Assembly: GCF_020526085.1 (NCBI RefSeq)
Contig: NZ_CP084874.1
Location: 2,046,001 to 2,110,000 of the forward strand
DNA length: 64,000 bases
Reading direction: 5' to 3'
Origin: Klebsiella africana
Lineage (GTDB): Bacteria > Pseudomonadota > Gammaproteobacteria > Enterobacterales > Enterobacteriaceae
In this document: in pieces, positions 18,442 to 27,558 of the stretch
How positions within the stretch are numbered: position 1 is the stretch's first letter
Layout: every line of letters starts with the position of its first letter
Position numbers and translations under genes: made by a program
Notes under the pieces: generated by a model
Database searches by the model: none
What the model was told of the DNA's origin: nothing
What the model saw: only the letters and a program-made list of their open reading frames with translations

Positions 18442-19455
18442 ATGACCATGATTGAAACGGCAAAAGCGCCGCAAGCGCAGAGCCACAGCGGGCTGCTGCT
18501 GGACGTGAAAGATCTTCGAGTTACCTTTAAAACGCCGGATGGCGACGTCACTGCCGTCAATGACCTGAATTTTACCCTGCAGGCGGGCGAGACGCTCGGC
18601 ATTGTGGGCGAATCCGGCTCCGGTAAATCGCAAACCGCCTTCGCCCTGATGGGGCTGCTGGCGGCTAACGGTCGCATCGGGGGTTCCGCCACCTTTAACG
18701 GTCGGCAAATCCTCAATTTGCCCGAGCGTGAGCTGAACAAACTGCGCGCTGAACAAATCTCAATGATTTTCCAGGATCCGATGACCTCGCTTAACCCCTA
18801 TATGCGGGTGGGCGAGCAGTTAATGGAAGTCCTGATGCTGCATAAAGGGCTGAGTAAAGCCGAAGCGTTTGAAGAGTCAGTGAAGATGCTCGACGCGGTA
18901 AAAATGCCGGAAGCGCGTAAGCGCATGAAGATGTTCCCGCACGAATTCTCCGGGGGCATGCGTCAGCGCGTGATGATTGCCATGGCGCTGTTATGCCGGC
19001 CGCGGCTGCTGATTGCGGATGAACCGACCACCGCTCTGGACGTCACCGTGCAGGCGCAGATCATGACGTTACTGAATGAGCTTAAGCGCGAATTCAATAC
19101 GGCCATCATTATGATCACCCACGACCTTGGGGTGGTGGCAGGGATCTGCGATAAAGTGCTGGTGATGTACGCCGGGCGCACCATGGAGTATGGTCAGGCG
19201 CGCGATGTCTTCTATCAGCCGTCGCACCCATACTCCATTGGGCTGTTGAATGCGGTTCCACGTCTGGATGCGGAAGGGGATGCGTTGTTGACCATTCCCG
19301 GCAACCCACCGAACCTGCTGCGATTGCCGAAAGGCTGTCCATTCCAGCCGCGCTGTCCGCACGCGATGGAGCAGTGCAGCAGCGCACCGCCGCTGGAGTC
19401 GTTCGCGCCAGGCCGCCTGCGCGCCTGCTTTAAACCGGTGGGGGATCTGCTATGA
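18442..19455 (+). CDS. oppD: oligopeptide ABC ATPase OppD
   Basis: One of two ATPases that power peptide import. The 337-residue protein has Walker A GESGSGKSQT (about residues 54-63), the ABC signature EFSGGMRQR, Walker B LLIADEPTTALD, the switch His in MITHDLG, and the C-terminal oligopeptide/dipeptide domain with CPFQPRCPHAMEQC, a cysteine cluster that binds iron-sulfur or metal in some relatives. Its last codons overlap oppF (ATGA), so the two are translationally coupled. Confidence 0.97.
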   Translation: MTMIETAKAPQAQSHSGLLLDVKDLRVTFKTPDGDVTAVNDLNFTLQAGETLGIVGESGSGKSQTAFALMGLLAANGRIGGSATFNGRQILNLPERELNKLRAEQISMIFQDPMTSLNPYMRVGEQLMEVLMLHKGLSKAEAFEESVKMLDAVKMPEARKRMKMFPHEFSGGMRQRVMIAMALLCRPRLLIADEPTTALDVTVQAQIMTLLNELKREFNTAIIMITHDLGVVAGICDKVLVMYAGRTMEYGQARDVFYQPSHPYSIGLLNAVPRLDAEGDALLTIPGNPPNLLRLPKGCPFQPRCPHAMEQCSSAPPLESFAPGRLRACFKPVGDLL

Positions 19456-20456
19456 ACGCCTTAAGTGAACAACGAAAAGTCCTGCTCGAAATTGCCGACC
19501 TGAAAGTGCATTTCGATATCAAAGATGGCAAGCAGTGGTTCTGGCAGCCGTCGAAAACGCTGAAAGCGGTGGATGGCGTAACGCTGCGTCTCTATGAGGG
19601 GGAAACCCTCGGCGTGGTGGGGGAGTCCGGCTGCGGTAAATCGACTTTCGCCCGCGCCATTATTGGTCTGGTGAAAGCGACCGATGGCAAAGTAGCCTGG
19701 CTTGGTAAAGATCTGCTGGGCATGAAGCCGGAAGAGTGGCGCGATGTGCGTAGCGATATTCAGATGATCTTCCAGGATCCGCTGGCCTCTCTGAATCCGC
19801 GAATGACCATTGGAGAAATTATCGCCGAACCGCTGCGTACCTATCATCCGAAGATGTCCCGTCAGGAAGTGCGCGATCGCGTGAAGGCGATGATGATGAA
19901 AGTTGGGCTGCTACCCAACCTGATCAACCGCTATCCGCACGAGTTCTCCGGCGGTCAGTGTCAGCGCATCGGTATCGCGCGGGCGTTAATTCTTGAGCCG
20001 AAGCTGATTATCTGCGATGAGCCGGTCTCCGCGCTTGATGTGTCGATTCAGGCGCAGGTGGTCAATTTGCTGCAGCAGCTGCAGCGTGAGATGGGGCTGT
20101 CGCTGATATTTATCGCCCACGATCTGGCGGTAGTTAAACACATCTCCGATCGCGTACTGGTGATGTATCTGGGACATGCGGTGGAGCTGGGCACCTACGA
20201 CGAGGTGTACCACAATCCGCTGCATCCCTATACCAAAGCGCTAATGTCGGCGGTGCCGATCCCCGATCCTGATCTCGAAAAAACCAAAACCATCCAGTTG
20301 CTGGAGGGGGAATTGCCCTCGCCGATTAATCCGCCCTCAGGCTGCGTGTTCCGCACCCGCTGTCCGCTTGCCGGGCCGGAGTGCGCCAGGACCCGCCCGG
20401 TGCTGGAGGGCAGTTTCCGCCACGCGGTTTCCTGCCTGAAGGTAGACCCGTTATAA
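19452..20456 (+). CDS. oppF: oligopeptide ABC ATPase OppF
   Basis: Second ATPase of the importer. The 334-residue protein shows Walker A GESGCGKSTF, signature EFSGGQCQRIGIARAL, Walker B LIICDEPVSALD, switch His in IAHDLAV and the C-terminal cysteine cluster CVFRTRCPLAGPEC. It starts within the oppD stop (ATGA overlap). A strong terminator follows, ending the operon before the channel gene. Confidence 0.97.
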   Translation: MNALSEQRKVLLEIADLKVHFDIKDGKQWFWQPSKTLKAVDGVTLRLYEGETLGVVGESGCGKSTFARAIIGLVKATDGKVAWLGKDLLGMKPEEWRDVRSDIQMIFQDPLASLNPRMTIGEIIAEPLRTYHPKMSRQEVRDRVKAMMMKVGLLPNLINRYPHEFSGGQCQRIGIARALILEPKLIICDEPVSALDVSIQAQVVNLLQQLQREMGLSLIFIAHDLAVVKHISDRVLVMYLGHAVELGTYDEVYHNPLHPYTKALMSAVPIPDPDLEKTKTIQLLEGELPSPINPPSGCVFRTRCPLAGPECARTRPVLEGSFRHAVSCLKVDPL

Positions 20457-20462
20457 TCTCAG

Positions 20463-20490
20463 GGGCTGACGCAGGTCAGCCCTTTTTTTT
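20463..20490 (+). terminator. opp operon terminator
   Basis: GGGCTGAC, loop GCAG, GTCAGCCC followed by eight T. Confidence 0.93.
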
Positions 20491-20504
20491 GCGAGGATAA
20501 CGAA

Positions 20505-21338
20505 GTGGGTATGCTTTCTGCCGCTCGTCTGCGGCTTTATCATTTACTTTTCGATCAGAATCGACTTTCCGGGCGCCGCTTTGAAGGGCTGTGCGGACTT
20601 TTCGCCTTGCTCAGCGTGTTGGTGATATTTATCGAATCGGGGCTGGGCACGCAATATCATCTGACATTAGACGAATGGCATATTTTTGTCTGGCTGGAGC
20701 TGCTGGTGACGGCAGTCTTTACCGTGGAGTACCTGCTGCGTATCGCCACCTGGCCTAATCCGCTCCATTATATTTTCAGTTTTTGGGGGCTGATTGATCT
20801 GGCGACGATTCTGCCGCTGTACGTGATGTGGCTATGGCCGGAAATTAGCCTGAATTATGTTTTTGCCTGGCGGGCAATGCGGGCGATCCGCGCGCTGCGT
20901 ATTCTCAAACTGTTGCGCTTTATGCCTTCGCTCAACGTATTCTGGCGGGCTATCGTCAGTGCCCGCCACCAGCTCATTCTGTTCTATTCGTTTATCGCCA
21001 TTGTGATGGTGATTTTCGGCTCGCTTATGTATCTGATTGAAGGGCCACAATACGGCTTTACCACGCTCAATGCCTCTGTCTATTGGGCCATTGTGACCAT
21101 CACGACCGTCGGCTATGGCGATATTACCCCGCACACCCCAGTGGGCCGCATTCTGGCCTCCATTCTCATCTTGATCGGCTACTCCATCATCGCGATTCCG
21201 ACCGGGCTTATCACTACCCATATGACCAGCGCCCTGAACCGTCGGCGTCAGCATCGCTTATGCCCGCAGTGCCGGCAGGGTGAACATGATGATAACGCCC
21301 GTTTTTGCCACGCCTGCGGTCATGCGTTACCGAAGTAA
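20505..21338 (+). CDS. voltage-gated K+ channel-like ion transporter with C-terminal zinc ribbon
   Basis: A 277-residue six-helix voltage-gated channel subunit. An S4-like helix has Arg every third or fourth residue (RAMRAIRALRILKLLRF, about residues 126-142), the pore filter is TVGYGD at 201-206, and S6 follows (ILIGYSIIAIPTGLI). The C-terminal 25 residues hold two CxxC pairs, Cys253/256 and Cys268/271, a rubredoxin-like zinc ribbon. E. coli Kch is larger, with an RCK domain and no such ribbon, so this is a different family, closer to short KvAP-like channels. The GTG at 20505 has an AGGA ribosome site at good distance; ATG at 20511 is the alternative. It lies between the opp terminator and convergent yciU. 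Confidence 0.85.
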   Translation: MGMLSAARLRLYHLLFDQNRLSGRRFEGLCGLFALLSVLVIFIESGLGTQYHLTLDEWHIFVWLELLVTAVFTVEYLLRIATWPNPLHYIFSFWGLIDLATILPLYVMWLWPEISLNYVFAWRAMRAIRALRILKLLRFMPSLNVFWRAIVSARHQLILFYSFIAIVMVIFGSLMYLIEGPQYGFTTLNASVYWAIVTITTVGYGDITPHTPVGRILASILILIGYSIIAIPTGLITTHMTSALNRRRQHRLCPQCRQGEHDDNARFCHACGHALPK

Positions 21339-21350
21339 GCTGGCGGTATA

Positions 21351-21384
21351 AAAAAGCCTGCCGGAAAGACCGCGGCAGGCTTTT
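21351..21384. terminator. bidirectional terminator between channel gene and yciU
   Basis: GCCTGCCG and CGGCAGGC arms flanked by A-run and T-run, between converging genes. Confidence 0.9.
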
Positions 21385-21401
21385 ACTCAGGTCGGTGAGC
21401 G

Positions 21402-21740
<339 letters not shown>

Positions 21741-21765
21741 TCATTCGGTATCTGATGGGCACGTT

Positions 21766-23226
21766 TTACAGCAACGGACTGAAGAAGTAAAACAGTCGCT
21801 CGGCGATCCGCTGCCACAGCGGACGTTTTAACCAGCGACGGGCATCCAGCAGGCGCGAACGCGAGATATAGTCATCCTGCACCGCCGCCAGATCGCTGCC
21901 GAAACCGGCGTCATCGATGACCAGCGTGATCTCGAAGTTGAGCCACAGGCTGCGCATATCCAGGTTGACAGTCCCCACCAGGCTCAGTTCGCCATCGACC
22001 AGTACGCTCTTGGTATGCAACAGTCCGCCTTCAAACTGATAAATTTTGACCCCGGCCGCCAGCAGTTCGGTGAAAAAGGCCCGGCTGGCCCAGCCGACCA
22101 GCAGCGAATCATTCTTGCGCGGTAAAATGATGCTCACGTCGACGCCGCGCTGAGCAGCGGTACAGATGGCGTGCAGCAGGTCGTCGCTTGGGACGAAGTA
22201 GGGGGTGGTCATGATTAAATGCTCTTTCGCCGCGTAGGCGGCGGTGAGGAGCGCCTGATGGATCAGATCTTCCGGAAAGCCCGGTCCGGAAGCGATGGTA
22301 TGGATAGTATGTCCGCTGGCCTCTTCGAACGGCATGATATTGACGTCCGGCGGGGGCGGCAAAATGCGTTTACCGGTCTCTATTTCCCAGTCGCAGGAGT
22401 AGACGATGCCCATTGAGGTTGCCACCGGGCCCTCCATACGCGCCATCAGGTCAATCCACTGCCCGACCCCAGAGTCCTGTTTAAAGTAGCGCGGATCGAC
22501 CATATTCATGCTGCCGGTGTAGGCGATATAGTTATCGATCATCACCATTTTGCGATGCTGACGCAGGTCCATCCGGCGCAGGAACACACGCATCAGGTTA
22601 ACTTTGAGGGCTTCGACGACTTCAATACCGGCGTTACGCATCATGGCTGCCCACGGGCTGCGGAAAAAGGCCACGCTGCCCGCAGAGTCGAGCATTAACC
22701 GGCAGTGTACCCCGCGTCGGGCGGCGGCCATCAGCGATTCGGCGACGCTGTCGGCCATGCCGCCGGGCTGCCAGATATAAAAGACCATCTCGATACTGTG
22801 ACGGGCCAGCTGAATATCGCGGATCAGAGCCTGCATCACGTCGTCAGATTCCGTCAACAGCTGCAGTTGGTTGCCTTTTACGCCGCCAATGCCCTGACGC
22901 CGCTCACACAGCTTGAACAGGGATTCTGCCACCGGGCTGTTATCTTCCGCGAAGATATGTTTGCAGGCTTTGAGGTCGTTTAACCATTTTGCCGTGGAGG
23001 GCCACATTGCTCTGGCGCGTTCCGCCCGGCGTTTGCCGAGATGCAGTTCACCGAAGGAGAGATAGGCGATGATCCCCACCAGCGGCAGGATATAAATGAT
23101 CAACAGCCATGCCATAGCGGACGGCACAGCGCGGCGTTTCATTAAAATTCGTAATGTTACACCGGCGATCAACAGCCAGTACCCCAGAATGACCAGCCAG
23201 TTCACCACCGTGTAAAAGGTTGTCAT
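21766..23226 (-). CDS. clsA: cardiolipin synthase A
   Basis: Joins two phosphatidylglycerol molecules to cardiolipin and glycerol in the inner membrane. The 486-residue protein starts with two membrane helices (about 3-60) and has two phospholipase D HKD motifs: [18 protein letters not shown] around residue 220 and [18 protein letters not shown] around residue 400. Length equals E. coli ClsA. Upstream gene yciY is divergent; yciU follows. Confidence 0.96.
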   Translation of the reverse strand: MTTFYTVVNWLVILGYWLLIAGVTLRILMKRRAVPSAMAWLLIIYILPLVGIIAYLSFGELHLGKRRAERARAMWPSTAKWLNDLKACKHIFAEDNSPVAESLFKLCERRQGIGGVKGNQLQLLTESDDVMQALIRDIQLARHSIEMVFYIWQPGGMADSVAESLMAAARRGVHCRLMLDSAGSVAFFRSPWAAMMRNAGIEVVEALKVNLMRVFLRRMDLRQHRKMVMIDNYIAYTGSMNMVDPRYFKQDSGVGQWIDLMARMEGPVATSMGIVYSCDWEIETGKRILPPPPDVNIMPFEEASGHTIHTIASGPGFPEDLIHQALLTAAYAAKEHLIMTTPYFVPSDDLLHAICTAAQRGVDVSIILPRKNDSLLVGWASRAFFTELLAAGVKIYQFEGGLLHTKSVLVDGELSLVGTVNLDMRSLWLNFEITLVIDDAGFGSDLAAVQDDYISRSRLLDARRWLKRPLWQRIAERLFYFFSPLL

Positions 23227-23369
23227 AGATGTAAAATCCTTTTGAATGACGTGATGTCATGAGTTTACGCATCAGTATTTTTCTGGCAAATAAAAACGCA
23301 GCGAAAGCGGTAGTCAGCTGTCAGCAGAGGTTTATAATGGGGGCTGTTTTCACTCGTAGAGTCGTTGCA

Positions 23370-23543
23370 ATGAAGCGTAGTAGAACGGAAGTAGGGCGCT
23401 GGCGCATGCTAAGACAGGTGAATCGCCGCAAAGCGCGCTGGCTGGAAGCCCAATCGCGCCGCAATATGCGGATCCTTGCTATCAGGAAAGGACTGGTAAA
23501 ACGGCAGCGTCATGCTCTGCTGTTTATCTTCCCCGAGAGTTAA
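23370..23543 (+). CDS. yciY: small basic protein YciY
   Basis: A 57-residue, very basic protein (MKRSRTEVGRWRMLRQVNRR at the N terminus) that matches E. coli YciY in start, length and position next to clsA. A longer in-frame reading exists from 23259, but the ATG at 23370 is the conserved start. No function is known; the Arg/Lys-rich composition suggests nucleic acid or membrane-surface contact, which is speculation. Confidence 0.85.
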   Translation: MKRSRTEVGRWRMLRQVNRRKARWLEAQSRRNMRILAIRKGLVKRQRHALLFIFPES

Positions 23544-23769
23544 GCAAGCAGACCAACGGCACCGAACGCGGTGCCGTAGCCTTTTCTCTCTTTCTCTCTG
23601 CGTGCGCTGTTTATGCTATGCATGCTCAGTAATTAACTGCAGAACCTGTTCTTGTCGCGCTAACCATTAACCGGTAAACAGCATGTACTGATATTCCGAT
23701 CTTGTTGTTATTTCACCATGGCTACGGAATATCAGCCTTCATAAAAGCACGCATCATCCGTGCATAAAC

Positions 23770-24348
23770 TTATTGGGCGTAGGCTTCAGTGGATAACGTG
23801 ATGGTCACGTTATCACTGACCGCAGGTACATATTTATCTAATTTGAAATCGGAGCGCTTAATGACCCCGGTGGCATCAAATCCAATGGCCTGTTTTTTCA
23901 CCATAGGATGCATGTCCTGTTTATTGAGAGTTGCATGTAGTAAGACTGGTTTAGTCATATCTTTTATGGTCAGGTTACCTTCGACATCATATTTATTGCC
24001 CCCTTTACTTACCACGCGGGTGCTCTGGAATGTGGCTTCAGGAAATGTTTTGACATCGAAATAGTCTTTGCCTAAAAATTCATCTGTTAATGCCTTGACA
24101 TGAGTATCAATGGTTTTTACCGGCAGAGTAACATTCACAGAGGATTTCTCAGGATTTTCTTTATCAAAAGAAATTTTCCCTGAAACATCAGATATATATG
24201 CGGTTGGATTGGAAAAGCCGAAATGGTTCCAGGCAATAACAACTGAAGTATGCTGCGGGTCAAGGCTATATTCTGTCGCAGCGGCTTGTGACAACGGGAT
24301 ATATAAGGCAAGCAGAGAAACTAATGCCGTTTTTTTCAGAGCGTTCAC
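23770..24348 (-). CDS. YceI-family periplasmic protein
   Basis: A 192-residue secreted protein. I choose the GTG at 24348 because AGGA lies eight bases upstream and it gives a clean signal peptide (MNALKKTALVSLLALYIPLSQA). The mature part is a YceI lipocalin-like beta barrel: YSLDPQHTSVVIAWNHFGFS at the start, GNLTIKDMTKPVLL in the middle and IKRSDFKLDKYVPAVSDNVT near the end. YceI proteins bind isoprenoid-type lipids and some are induced at high pH; a role here is not known. The gene and its flanks (about 23,560-24,660) are clearly more AT-rich than neighbours, suggesting transfer. It stands where E. coli has kch. Confidence 0.85.
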   Translation of the reverse strand: MNALKKTALVSLLALYIPLSQAAATEYSLDPQHTSVVIAWNHFGFSNPTAYISDVSGKISFDKENPEKSSVNVTLPVKTIDTHVKALTDEFLGKDYFDVKTFPEATFQSTRVVSKGGNKYDVEGNLTIKDMTKPVLLHATLNKQDMHPMVKKQAIGFDATGVIKRSDFKLDKYVPAVSDNVTITLSTEAYAQ

Positions 24349-24906
24349 AAAAGTATTCCTCAATATGTTCAAGTACATGAATGGTAGCCCAAAAAAAGAC
24401 CAGCGTTATTGAAAATATTTGTCATTCCCTTTCAGAAATTTTAATCAACCTTGCGCTATGGCTTAACATCTACCGGTAAAAAACGCTCGCTCTGTAATTA
24501 CCTCTTTCAACAGTATTTTAAACTTATTGTGCTATAGTAGGATGTGCGGGCCTGTACGGTAGGCGATAACTAAAATATAAGAGCATACCTAACAGACCTA
24601 CATAAGAGATGAGTCATTCTACACGCGGTATCTATTATGCTATCGCTTATTATAAATAAGTAACATCTTACTGTGGCAGAGATTGTTCTCAGAGGCTCTT
24701 GTCGCAGGCTGGTGGCCGCTCATATTCAGGCATGGAGGGCGGACGATGGAAGGAATGCGCTTGTCTTCCGGGCGCGTCAGGCAGATTACAGCCAACGTTT
24801 CGTGCGGTTTAAAAGGGCGACATTTGAATGTCATGTAGCAAAATGCGCCCTTGAATCGGTGGCCTGGTCTGGTTGTGGGGTTAACCAGGTCAGGAAAAGG
24901 ATATTT
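24349..24906. other. gene-free 558-bp stretch between yceI-like gene and yciI
   Basis: The first 300 bases are AT-rich with no credible gene. At 24,811-24,856 are long inverted arms AAGGGCG and CGCCCTT enclosing a smaller hairpin (ACATT-TG-AATGT); on the minus strand the structure ends in TTTT and probably terminates yciI. I see no trace of a kch remnant. Confidence 0.55.
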
Positions 24907-25203
24907 TCAAAACACCTTCTTATACGGTTTAACAGAGACCTGGCGGTAAACCCCGGCGGCGATATACGGATCGTCATTGGCCCAGGCCTGAGCCGCCTCC
25001 AGTGATTCAAACTCAGCAATCACCGTTGAGCCACTGAATCCCGCTGCGCCCGGTTCGTTGCTGTCAACGGCCGGCATAGGCCCGGCGGTAAGCAGCCGAC
25101 CTTCATCATGTAAGAGTTGTAATCGCGCAAGATGCGCGGGGCGAACCGACAGCCGCTTTTCCAGAGAATCGGCGATATCTTCAGCGTAGATAACGTAAAG
25201 CAC
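24907..25203 (-). CDS. yciI: YciI-family protein
   Basis: A 98-residue protein of the YciI/YCII family (ferredoxin-like fold), nearly identical to E. coli Yci[21 protein letters not shown] followed by [15 protein letters not shown], which holds the conserved His and Asp thought to form an active site. I use the GTG at 25203, which has AAGGAG seven bases upstream; a longer frame from 25221 lacks a site. It is divergent from tonB. The biochemical role is not established, although relatives cleave chlorinated aromatics. Confidence 0.92.
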   Translation of the reverse strand: MLYVIYAEDIADSLEKRLSVRPAHLARLQLLHDEGRLLTAGPMPAVDSNEPGAAGFSGSTVIAEFESLEAAQAWANDDPYIAAGVYRQVSVKPYKKVF

Positions 25204-25356
25204 GGCAAAGCTCCTTATCATTAAACAGGCGAATTACGTTAAGTGAAACGGCGATGGACTGCAATGCAAAGATGCACTCCGGCGTCGAATGCTCTGCCGA
25301 CGCGGCTTTTTTCTGCAAACGGGGGCAAAAATTGACTCAGGTTAAGTCGCCTTATT

Positions 25357-25375
25357 GAATATGATTGCTATTTGC
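25357..25375. promoter_or_regulatory. tonB promoter with weak Fur box
   Basis: TTGACT at 25,332-25,337 and TTGAAT 17 bases later make a plausible promoter. GAATATGATTGCTATTTGC overlapping the -10 matches the 19-base Fur consensus at 11 positions. E. coli tonB has an almost identical sequence here as I recall, and is Fur-repressed. Confidence 0.55.
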
Positions 25376-25422
25376 ATTTAAAATCGGAGCATCATTTTTC
25401 AACAGAAACGACTATGAGCGCA

Positions 25423-26160
25423 ATGACCCTTGATTTACCTCGCCGCTTCCCGTGGCCAACGCTGCTGTCCGTGGCTATCCACGGTGCCGTTGTGGCGGGG
25501 CTGCTTTATACCTCGGTACATCAGGTTATTGAACAGCCTTCTCCGACGCAGCCGATAGAGATTACGATGGTGGCGCCGGCCGATCTTGAGCCGCCTCCGG
25601 CGGCGCAGCCTGTCGTGGAGCCCGTTGTTGAACCTGAACCTGAGCCGGAGCCAGAGGTAGTGCCTGAACCGCCGAAAGAGGCGCCGGTGGTGATCCATAA
25701 ACCGGAACCTAAGCCGAAGCCCAAACCGAAACCCAAGCCAAAGCCAGAGAAAAAGGTTGAGCAGCCGAAGCGGGACGTGAAGCCGGCAGCGGAGCCGCGT
25801 CCGGCCTCGCCGTTTGAAAACAACAATACGACGCCGGCACGAACCGCGCCGAGCACCTCGACCGCAGCGGCCAAACCCACGATCACTGCCCCAAGCGGCC
25901 CGCGGGCGATCAGCCGTGTCCAGCCCACCTATCCGGCGCGCGCCCAGGCGCTGCGCATTGAAGGAACGGTGCGGGTGAAGTTTGACGTTACGCCTGATGG
26001 CCGCATTGATAATCTGCAGATCCTGTCTGCTCAGCCGGCGAATATGTTCGAGCGTGAAGTGAAAAGCGCGATGCGCAGATGGCGTTATGAGCAGGCAAGA
26101 CCAGGAACCGGCGTGACGATGACCATCAAATTCCGTCTGAACGGCGTCGAGATTAACTGA
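25423..26160 (+). CDS. tonB: energy-transducing protein TonB
   Basis: TonB spans the periplasm and couples the ExbBD proton-driven motor to outer-membrane receptors for siderophores and vitamin B12. The 245-residue protein has an N-terminal anchor (LLSVAIHGAVVAGLLYTSV with the key His), a long Pro-rich spacer of Glu-Pro repeats followed by Lys-Pro repeats (about residues 65-110), and the C-terminal domain with QPTYPARAQALRIEGTVRV. I start at MTLDLPRRFPWP as in E. coli; ATG at 25414 would add three residues. The spacer is longer than in E. coli, a known Klebsiella feature. BtuC/BtuD, fed by a TonB-dependent receptor, are encoded at 42-45 kb. Confidence 0.96.
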   Translation: MTLDLPRRFPWPTLLSVAIHGAVVAGLLYTSVHQVIEQPSPTQPIEITMVAPADLEPPPAAQPVVEPVVEPEPEPEPEVVPEPPKEAPVVIHKPEPKPKPKPKPKPKPEKKVEQPKRDVKPAAEPRPASPFENNNTTPARTAPSTSTAAAKPTITAPSGPRAISRVQPTYPARAQALRIEGTVRVKFDVTPDGRIDNLQILSAQPANMFEREVKSAMRRWRYEQARPGTGVTMTIKFRLNGVEIN

Positions 26161-26170
26161 TCATGAATTG

Positions 26171-26192
26171 CGGCGGACCGGGACGTCCGCCG
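26171..26192. terminator. stem-loop between tonB and yniA
   Basis: CGGCGGAC and GTCCGCCG arms, eleven bases after the tonB stop, between convergent genes. It lacks a clear T-run on either side, so termination may be weak. Confidence 0.6.
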
Positions 26193-26202
26193 TGAGGATT
26201 GC

Positions 26203-27075
26203 CTAACGCGTTTTTTCCATCAATACATCGTCCAGTGCCTGCTGGGCCGTCACCAGGTGCTGGCCACCGAACAAAATCGCCCGGTTCAGCAACGTATAGA
26301 GCTGATAGATCGGCTGGCGGTCGAGAAAACCTGACGGCAGTGGCGAGACGGACTGATAGCCGTCGTAGATCTGCGGGGGCTGCTCCGGGTGCATCGGCAG
26401 CATGGCTAAATCGCACTCACGGTCGCCCCAGTAGCAAGCGGGATCGAAAATATAGGGGCCATCCGGACCTAAAGCGCAGTTACCTGACCACAGGTCCCCA
26501 TGCAGCAACGAAGGCTGCGGCTGATGGTTGGCTAACCGCTGCTGTACCACATCGACTAAGGTATCGATATTGCCAAAGTGTAGACCTTTCTCCGCCGCCA
26601 GCTCCAGCTGCCAGCCAATACGCTGCTCGGCAAAGAACACTGACCAGCGACGCTGCCAGGCGTTGGGCTGTGGCGTGGTGGAAAGATCGTTATCAAAATC
26701 CAGACCGAACTGCGGCTGATCGCTCCACTGATGGAGGTGGGCTAACTGCTGGCCAAGCAGGAAAGCATTATGCGCATCCAGTGGACGGGGAGGGAGATAC
26801 TCCATGACCACAAAGCTGTAGTCACGATCGCTGCCGACGGCGTAGACCTGCGGTACGCGAACGGTTTTGCTGCGCGACAGCAGCTCAAGCTGATCGGCCT
26901 CGGCGGTGAAGATAGGCAGGAGTTCCCGTTCGTCGCCTTTCACGAAGTAATCTTTCCCGCCGAAGCGTAAATGCCAGGCGGAATGGATCTCTCCACCGGG
27001 TAGCTCGGTTTTCAGTTCGATTTCAGCGTCTTCGGTATGCCAATCGCGTAAAAGAGTACTGATTGCTTGCCACAT
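26203..27075 (-). CDS. yniA: fructosamine kinase-family protein YniA
   Basis: A 290-residue protein of the fructosamine-3-kinase/ketosamine kinase family, related to aminoglycoside phosphotransferases. It shows the catalytic loop LLHGDLWSGNCALG (about residue 195) and the metal-binding DPACYWGDRECDLAM. Such kinases phosphorylate sugar-amine adducts so that they break down (protein deglycation); the E. coli homologue's substrate is uncertain. The start at 27075 is preceded by GGGGAG at good distance. In E. coli it follows pfkB and ydiZ, as here; but in E. coli this group is far from tonB. Confidence 0.92.
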   Translation of the reverse strand: MWQAISTLLRDWHTEDAEIELKTELPGGEIHSAWHLRFGGKDYFVKGDERELLPIFTAEADQLELLSRSKTVRVPQVYAVGSDRDYSFVVMEYLPPRPLDAHNAFLLGQQLAHLHQWSDQPQFGLDFDNDLSTTPQPNAWQRRWSVFFAEQRIGWQLELAAEKGLHFGNIDTLVDVVQQRLANHQPQPSLLHGDLWSGNCALGPDGPYIFDPACYWGDRECDLAMLPMHPEQPPQIYDGYQSVSPLPSGFLDRQPIYQLYTLLNRAILFGGQHLVTAQQALDDVLMEKTR

Positions 27076-27180
27076 GCTGTCTCTCCCCATGTTTTCCACC
27101 ATATCATAAGGTTAGCGCATTACTACCGGGTAAACCTGGAACTGACGCACAACTGACGCTTTCCGTTGCGCTAAACGCAC

Positions 27181-27465
27181 TTATTGAGCTTTTAACCACT
27201 CGGCGAATGTGCTGACGGTGATCTCTGCCGGGCGGCCAAGGGCTGCTTCCGCCAGGCCGGCGCTGAGGGCCTCTACGTCATTTGCATCCTGGGCGCTAAG
27301 CAGGCCAAAGGTATTGGTGCCCAGCTCATGGGGAGTGCCCTCTTCATCATTGAGGGTCAGTACGAAGCCGGCGCGGGTAAAATGGTTGCTGACCTCATTG
27401 ATCTCCGTCAGCGCCTGTTCGTGGAAGGTCACACTGACCACCCAGGCGGTAATCTCATTACTCAT
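27181..27465 (-). CDS. ydiZ: conserved small protein YdiZ
   Basis: A 94-residue acidic protein (NHFTRAGFVLTLNDEEGTPH in the first half, ending STFAEWLKAQ). It resembles E. coli YdiZ in length, in the ALTEINEVSNHFTRAGF segment and in its place between pfkB and yniA. No domain of known function is recognisable. It is 93 bases downstream of pfkB on the same strand and may be co-transcribed. Confidence 0.8.
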   Translation of the reverse strand: MSNEITAWVVSVTFHEQALTEINEVSNHFTRAGFVLTLNDEEGTPHELGTNTFGLLSAQDANDVEALSAGLAEAALGRPAEITVSTFAEWLKAQ

Positions 27466-27558
27466 CTCTACACCCCGTTGTTATGCATGGCCTTTCCAGC
27501 ATAGACCATCCTGCTTATATTGTGGTTCCCCTCCGCGGCGCGGAGGGGTCGGTGAAGA

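Noticed and set aside
20505..21338. Calling this gene kch
   Set aside because: It lacks the RCK domain, is much shorter than Kch, has a zinc ribbon and sits at a different locus.
24673..25005. 110-codon plus-strand frame overlapping yciI
   Set aside because: Opposite to yciI and its terminator; no conserved sequence.
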